Of a stretch of 64,000 bases of DNA, positions 62,962 through 64,000 are shown one piece after another. Below the pieces are notes generated by a model. The model worked only from the letters and a program-made list of their open reading frames with translations. It was not told the origin of the DNA and searched no databases. Position numbers and translations under genes: made by a program. The first letter of the stretch is position 1. Each line of letters starts with the position of its first letter. Source of the stretch: Paenibacillus sediminis (GTDB taxonomy: Bacteria > Bacillota > Bacilli > Paenibacillales > Paenibacillaceae); NCBI RefSeq assembly GCF_017873765.1, contig NZ_JAGGKP010000006.1, positions 1 to 64,000 of the forward strand, read 5' to 3'.

Positions 62962-63813
62962 TTATTCATAGATGTAGAAGCCGCGTCCGGATTTTCGTCC
63001 GAGCCAGCCTGCTTTGACATATTTGCGAAGCAAAGGGCAAGGGCGGTACTTGGAATCACCGAGTCCGTCATGGAGCACTTCCATAATGTAAAGGCATGTG
63101 TCGAGACCAATAAAATCCGCCAGCGTTAAAGGCCCCATCGGGTGATTCATCCCGAGCTTCATCACTTCATCCACCGCTTCCGGAGCCGCGACTCCTTCAT
63201 AAATGCAATAAATGGCCTCATTGATCATCGGCATCAAGACGCGATTCGATACGAAGCCTGGAAAGTCATTGACCTCTACCGGCGTCTTGCCCATTCGTTT
63301 CGACAGGTCTTCCACCGCCTTATATGTCTCAGCAGTAGTAGCCAATCCCCTGATGACCTCGATCAACTGCATCACTGGCACGGGATTCATAAAATGCATG
63401 CCAATCACTTTGTCAGGTCGCTTCGTGACAGCGGCGATCTCTGTAATTGGCAAAGAGGAAGTGTTGCTCGCCAAGATCGCATGAGGAGGAGTGATCTCAT
63501 CTAATTTCCTAAACACATCCGATTTCATTTCGATATTTTCGATGACTGCCTCCAAGGCAAAATCGACATCTCTGGCATTCGTCAAATCAGTAGACAAAGT
63601 AATCCGGCTGATGATCTCATCCATTTGCTCTTTACTTTTGCGGCCCTTTTCCACGTCGCGAGACAGATTTTTCTTGATGGCTGTGAACCCTTTTTCTACA
63701 AATTCAGGTTTAATGTCATTTAGAATAACGTGCAATCCGGCTCCTGCCGCTACCTGAGCTATTCCGCTCCCCATTTGTCCTGCTCCGACAACGATTACCC
63801 TTTCAATAGTCAC
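62962..63813 (-). CDS. 3-hydroxybutyryl-CoA dehydrogenase
   Basis: A 283-residue NAD-dependent enzyme oxidising 3-hydroxybutyryl-CoA to acetoacetyl-CoA. The N-terminal Rossmann motif is [13 protein letters not shown]. The catalytic segment [23 protein letters not shown] and the C-terminal helical domain with [11 protein letters not shown] and GMNHPMGPL are intact. It resembles MmgB/Hbd. The start is GTG with GGGAGGGG upstream. It lies 50 nt after the thiolase gene. Confidence 0.94.
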   Translation of the reverse strand: MTIERVIVVGAGQMGSGIAQVAAGAGLHVILNDIKPEFVEKGFTAIKKNLSRDVEKGRKSKEQMDEIISRITLSTDLTNARDVDFALEAVIENIEMKSDVFRKLDEITPPHAILASNTSSLPITEIAAVTKRPDKVIGMHFMNPVPVMQLIEVIRGLATTAETYKAVEDLSKRMGKTPVEVNDFPGFVSNRVLMPMINEAIYCIYEGVAAPEAVDEVMKLGMNHPMGPLTLADFIGLDTCLYIMEVLHDGLGDSKYRPCPLLRKYVKAGWLGRKSGRGFYIYE

Positions 63814-63863
63814 GATTTCCCCTCCCTTTTTGACAATACTCGTCTATGGTTCATATGAATTTG

Positions 63864-64000
63864 TTAGTTTACTTTAACTAAAATGGCATCCCCTTGCGCA
63901 GCCCCGCTGCATATTGCAGCAATTCCGAGTCCACCGCCGCGGCGGCGAAGTTCGTAAATAAGGGTCATCAATATACGAGCGCCGCTCGCTCCGATCGGGT
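63864..64000 (-). CDS. Acetyl-CoA acetyltransferase, C-terminal end (partial)
   Basis: The minus strand encodes the last 45 residues of a thiolase, from [17 protein letters not shown] through [20 protein letters not shown] to VN and a stop. The active-site Cys of the CSGAAQGD motif and the His-x-Pro-IGASG segment are conserved, though the His itself is cut off. The rest lies beyond the right edge. It should cleave acetoacetyl-CoA to two acetyl-CoA and is the most upstream operon gene visible. Confidence 0.93.
   Translation of the reverse strand, partial: PIGASGARILMTLIYELRRRGGGLGIAAICSGAAQGDAILVKVN

Overview
The window looks like chromosomal DNA of a Paenibacillus-type Firmicute. The evidence is the 16S rRNA 5' end at the left edge, strong AGGAGG-type ribosome binding sites, frequent TTG/GTG starts, a QoxABCD menaquinol oxidase, a ForCE-type formate dehydrogenase, a UgtP-like glycolipid synthase and an IcmF-type mutase. 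No prophage, transposase, tRNA gene or CRISPR array was seen. Most of the window is ordinary metabolic chromosome. The one clearly accessory patch is about 17.5-24.4 kb.

Layout. 1-0.55 kb: start of an rRNA operon running leftward, with two promoters and a structured leader. 0.55-5.6 kb: a beta-hydroxyacid dehydrogenase-like gene, then the qoxABCD terminal oxidase operon. 5.65-9.4 kb: a MerR regulator overlapping a carboxymuconolactone-decarboxylase-like gene, a VOC protein, a UgtP-like glycosyltransferase and a luciferase-like monooxygenase. 9.4-17.4 kb: molybdenum cofactor and formate dehydrogenase genes (moaA, mobA, moeA, mobB, fdhD, forE, forC). 17.65-22.3 kb: a two-gene McrBC-like system, an McrB-type AAA GTPase plus a DUF2357/PD-(D/E)XK nuclease. 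Next to it is a decayed copy of the 3' end of the M20 dipeptidase gene found intact at 24.4-25.75 kb, with a YCF48-type lipoprotein gene between the two copies.

25.9-29 kb: an amino-acid ABC transporter and a divergent GntR/FCD regulator. 29.2-32 kb: an acyl-CoA ligase and an extended SDR in one operon. 32-34.2 kb: a DinB-like protein and an AT-rich APC permease. 34.3-39.2 kb: a glycerate module with permease, glycerate kinase, a soluble chemoreceptor and a CdaR-type regulator; the last two share the same sensory domain. 39.3-41.5 kb: a frameshifted MFS exporter gene and a TetR regulator. 41.6-45.5 kb: a second DinB protein, a secreted royal-jelly/Yellow-family protein, an MFS transporter and a YkhA-type thioesterase. 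45.6-46.9 kb: purT under a ZTP riboswitch. 47-53.1 kb: a hotdog thioesterase, a sedolisin protease, an OB-fold-like protein, BrnQ, cardiolipin synthase and a 43-residue small ORF.

53.2-64 kb: one long leftward operon for branched-chain and short-chain acyl-CoA catabolism: thiolase, hydroxybutyryl-CoA dehydrogenase, acyl-CoA dehydrogenase, IcmF, split AtuA, a second acyl-CoA dehydrogenase, a crotonase and an acyl-CoA carboxylase beta subunit. With BrnQ, the thioesterases and the acyl-CoA ligase, the right half is rich in branched-chain amino acid and acyl-CoA metabolism. In the left half, formate oxidation by ForCE would feed menaquinol to QoxABCD.

Most interesting points: the McrBC/DUF2357 pair beside the decayed gene duplicate; the soluble chemoreceptor that shares a ligand domain with its neighbouring transcription factor; the Met/His-rich tail on QoxA; the carboxylase beta subunit without a biotin carboxylase in its operon; and the MerR regulator lacking the sensor cysteine of its family. 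All calls come from reading the sequence by eye; no database search was run.
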